Assembly: GCF_013694245.2 (NCBI RefSeq)
Contig: NZ_CP059322.2
Coordinates: 4,533,001 to 4,597,000, forward strand
Source of the DNA: Micromonospora ferruginea
Lineage (GTDB): Bacteria; Actinomycetota; Actinomycetes; Mycobacteriales; Micromonosporaceae
DNA: 64,000 bases
Reading direction: 5' to 3'
Positions 63,105 to 64,000 of this stretch are shown here, in pieces. Position 1 is the stretch's first letter, and every line of letters begins with the position of its first letter. The notes beneath the pieces are model-generated. The model was not told the DNA's origin. It saw only the letters and a program-made list of their open reading frames with translations, and ran no database searches. A program made the position numbers and the translations under genes.

Positions 63105-63856
63105 GCGCCGGGCGCCGCCGATGGGTCGACCACCGGCGCCGAGTCACCGGTCTCCGGCTCCGGGGTGGAGATGTCGGTGACCGACGAGCCCGCCTCGCCG
63201 AGCGGCACGGAGACCGCCGGCACGTCACCCTTGAAGGTGAGCACCGGGAAGGCCAGCGGCCGGTAGCGCGGGTTGACCGAGACGTCGTACCCGTCGATGG
63301 CGTCGGCGAGCGCCTTGCGGGTGGCCAGCGCGGAGCGGAGCTGGTCGCCGTCGAGCTGGCCGGCGGCGTCCGCGTCGGACACGTCCGGCGGGATGGCGCC
63401 GGCGGCCCGACCGGCGGCGATCACCGCGGCCAGGTCCTCCTTGGTGGGGGCGGTCGACTCGCCCACCGGCACGCCGGAGACGCAGGTGTAGAACTCGGCG
63501 ACCCGCTTCGGGTACGTCGCGTCGGCGGGCAGGCCGAGCTGCTGGGCCACCTGCTCCGCGGTGACCTGGTTCTTCGGCTGGTAGCCCTTGTCGGCGGACA
63601 GCTCCTTGCACACGTCCGACAGCACCAGGGTGGCGACCACCTGGTCGCGGGGCGGCAGCAGCGCGTCGGCCTGCCCGGCGGTGGCCGGCTGGCTGGCCAG
63701 GCCGCTGCGGGCCTCGTCGAGGATCGAGGTGACCTGGTCCTCGGTGACGCGGTGGTCACCGACGTAGGCGGCGACCCCCGGCTCGGTACGGCAACCGGAG
63801 AGGGCGACGAGGCCGACCGCCACGCTGGCGACGGCGACAAGACGGCGAGCACGCAT
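63101..63856 (-). CDS. SurA-like lipoprotein between mazG and mfd
   Basis: 251 residues from ATG 63856. The lipobox LVALSGC marks a lipoprotein. The mature part opens YVGDHRVTEDQVTSILDEA, as in SurA N-terminal chaperone domains, with VCKELSADKGYQPKNQVTAEQVAQQLGL. It would help proteins fold outside the membrane, though no peptidyl-prolyl isomerase domain is seen. The position between mazG and the next gene is familiar in streptomycetes. Confidence 0.85.
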   Translation of the reverse strand: MRARRLVAVASVAVGLVALSGCRTEPGVAAYVGDHRVTEDQVTSILDEARSGLASQPATAGQADALLPPRDQVVATLVLSDVCKELSADKGYQPKNQVTAEQVAQQLGLPADATYPKRVAEFYTCVSGVPVGESTAPTKEDLAAVIAAGRAAGAIPPDVSDADAAGQLDGDQLRSALATRKALADAIDGYDVSVNPRYRPLAFPVLTFKGDVPAVSVPLGEAGSSVTDISTPEPETGDSAPVVDPSAAPGA

Positions 63857-63903
63857 GACGGTCACTCTCTCACGCCCTGCGGTGGGCTGTGACGCCGCCC
63901 ACC

Positions 63904-64000
63904 TCACCGCGCACCCGCCCCGGCCGGCTGCGCCGCCGCCGGTTCGCCGAGGACGTCGGAGAGGAGCTGGGCGCACCACTCCAGCAGTGCCTGGTCGCGC
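63904..64000 (-). CDS. C-terminal end of a gene off the right edge, possibly mfd
   Basis: The visible tail reads RDQALLEWCAQLLSDVLGEP and then an Ala/Gly-rich end to the TGA at 63904. Only about 32 residues are present. In actinobacteria the gene here is usually the transcription-repair coupling factor mfd, and the stretch resembles its C-terminus from memory only. The identification rests mainly on gene order. Confidence 0.4.
   Translation of the reverse strand, partial: RDQALLEWCAQLLSDVLGEPAAAQPAGAGAR

Overview
The window is very GC-rich actinobacterial chromosome. Strong third-position GC, frequent GTG starts, 1-8 bp gene overlaps (ATGA, GTGA), a mycothiol gene (mca), a bldA-type tRNA-Leu(UAA), and intergenic palindromes of the kind I associate with Micromonospora and Salinispora all point to the Micromonosporaceae. 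That family assignment is inference. No insertion sequence, prophage or CRISPR array was found.

Layout: 1-9.2 kb holds the start of an acyl-CoA dehydrogenase, UDP-glucose dehydrogenase, a giant zinc-ribbon membrane protein and purE/purK. 9.3-13.5 kb holds a thioredoxin-fold DUF255 protein and two divergent secreted proteins. 13.5-16.7 kb is an accessory island: a HEPN-domain Abi-like protein, an N6-adenine DNA methylase and a half-size specificity subunit, with no restriction subunit. A structured intergenic element upstream of it looks like a divergently transcribed ncRNA with its own promoter and terminator. 16.7-27.4 kb is a conserved core (GGDEF-EAL protein, mca, DUF4307 protein, greA, ilvA, amidase, metB, HIT protein, msrA). 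27.5-32.4 kb is a three-gene cluster for the osmolyte N-acetylglutaminylglutamine amide. 32.4-42 kb has rnz behind a structured leader, a GNAT, an HtrA-like protease between inverted palindromes, cbs, two tandem SGNH hydrolases, a thiolase and a CYTH-CHAD protein. 42-52.7 kb has a Bax-inhibitor-like protein, tRNA-Leu(UAA), a GT-C-like membrane protein, NDH-2, a MoxR/DUF58/DUF4129 operon, a frameshifted family-5 uracil-DNA glycosylase and a dienelactone hydrolase-like protein. 52.9-64 kb has a HigBA-type toxin-antitoxin pair, a PadR/HAAS pair, ppx, argA, a DUF501 protein, an FtsB/DivIC-like protein, eno, a lipoprotein, a DUF885 peptidase-like protein, mazG, a SurA-like lipoprotein and the end of what may be mfd.

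How they fit together: metB and cbs serve the Met/Cys interconversion. mca and msrA belong to thiol and redox homeostasis. The methylase gene carries a TTA codon read by the tRNA encoded 28 kb away, so the island may be under bldA-type control. At least seven families of intergenic inverted repeats occur. Some have landed on gene ends, supplying the mazG stop codon and duplicating start codons at purE and at the second SGNH gene. The best candidate for an undescribed system is the HEPN/methylase/specificity operon with its divergent structured RNA.
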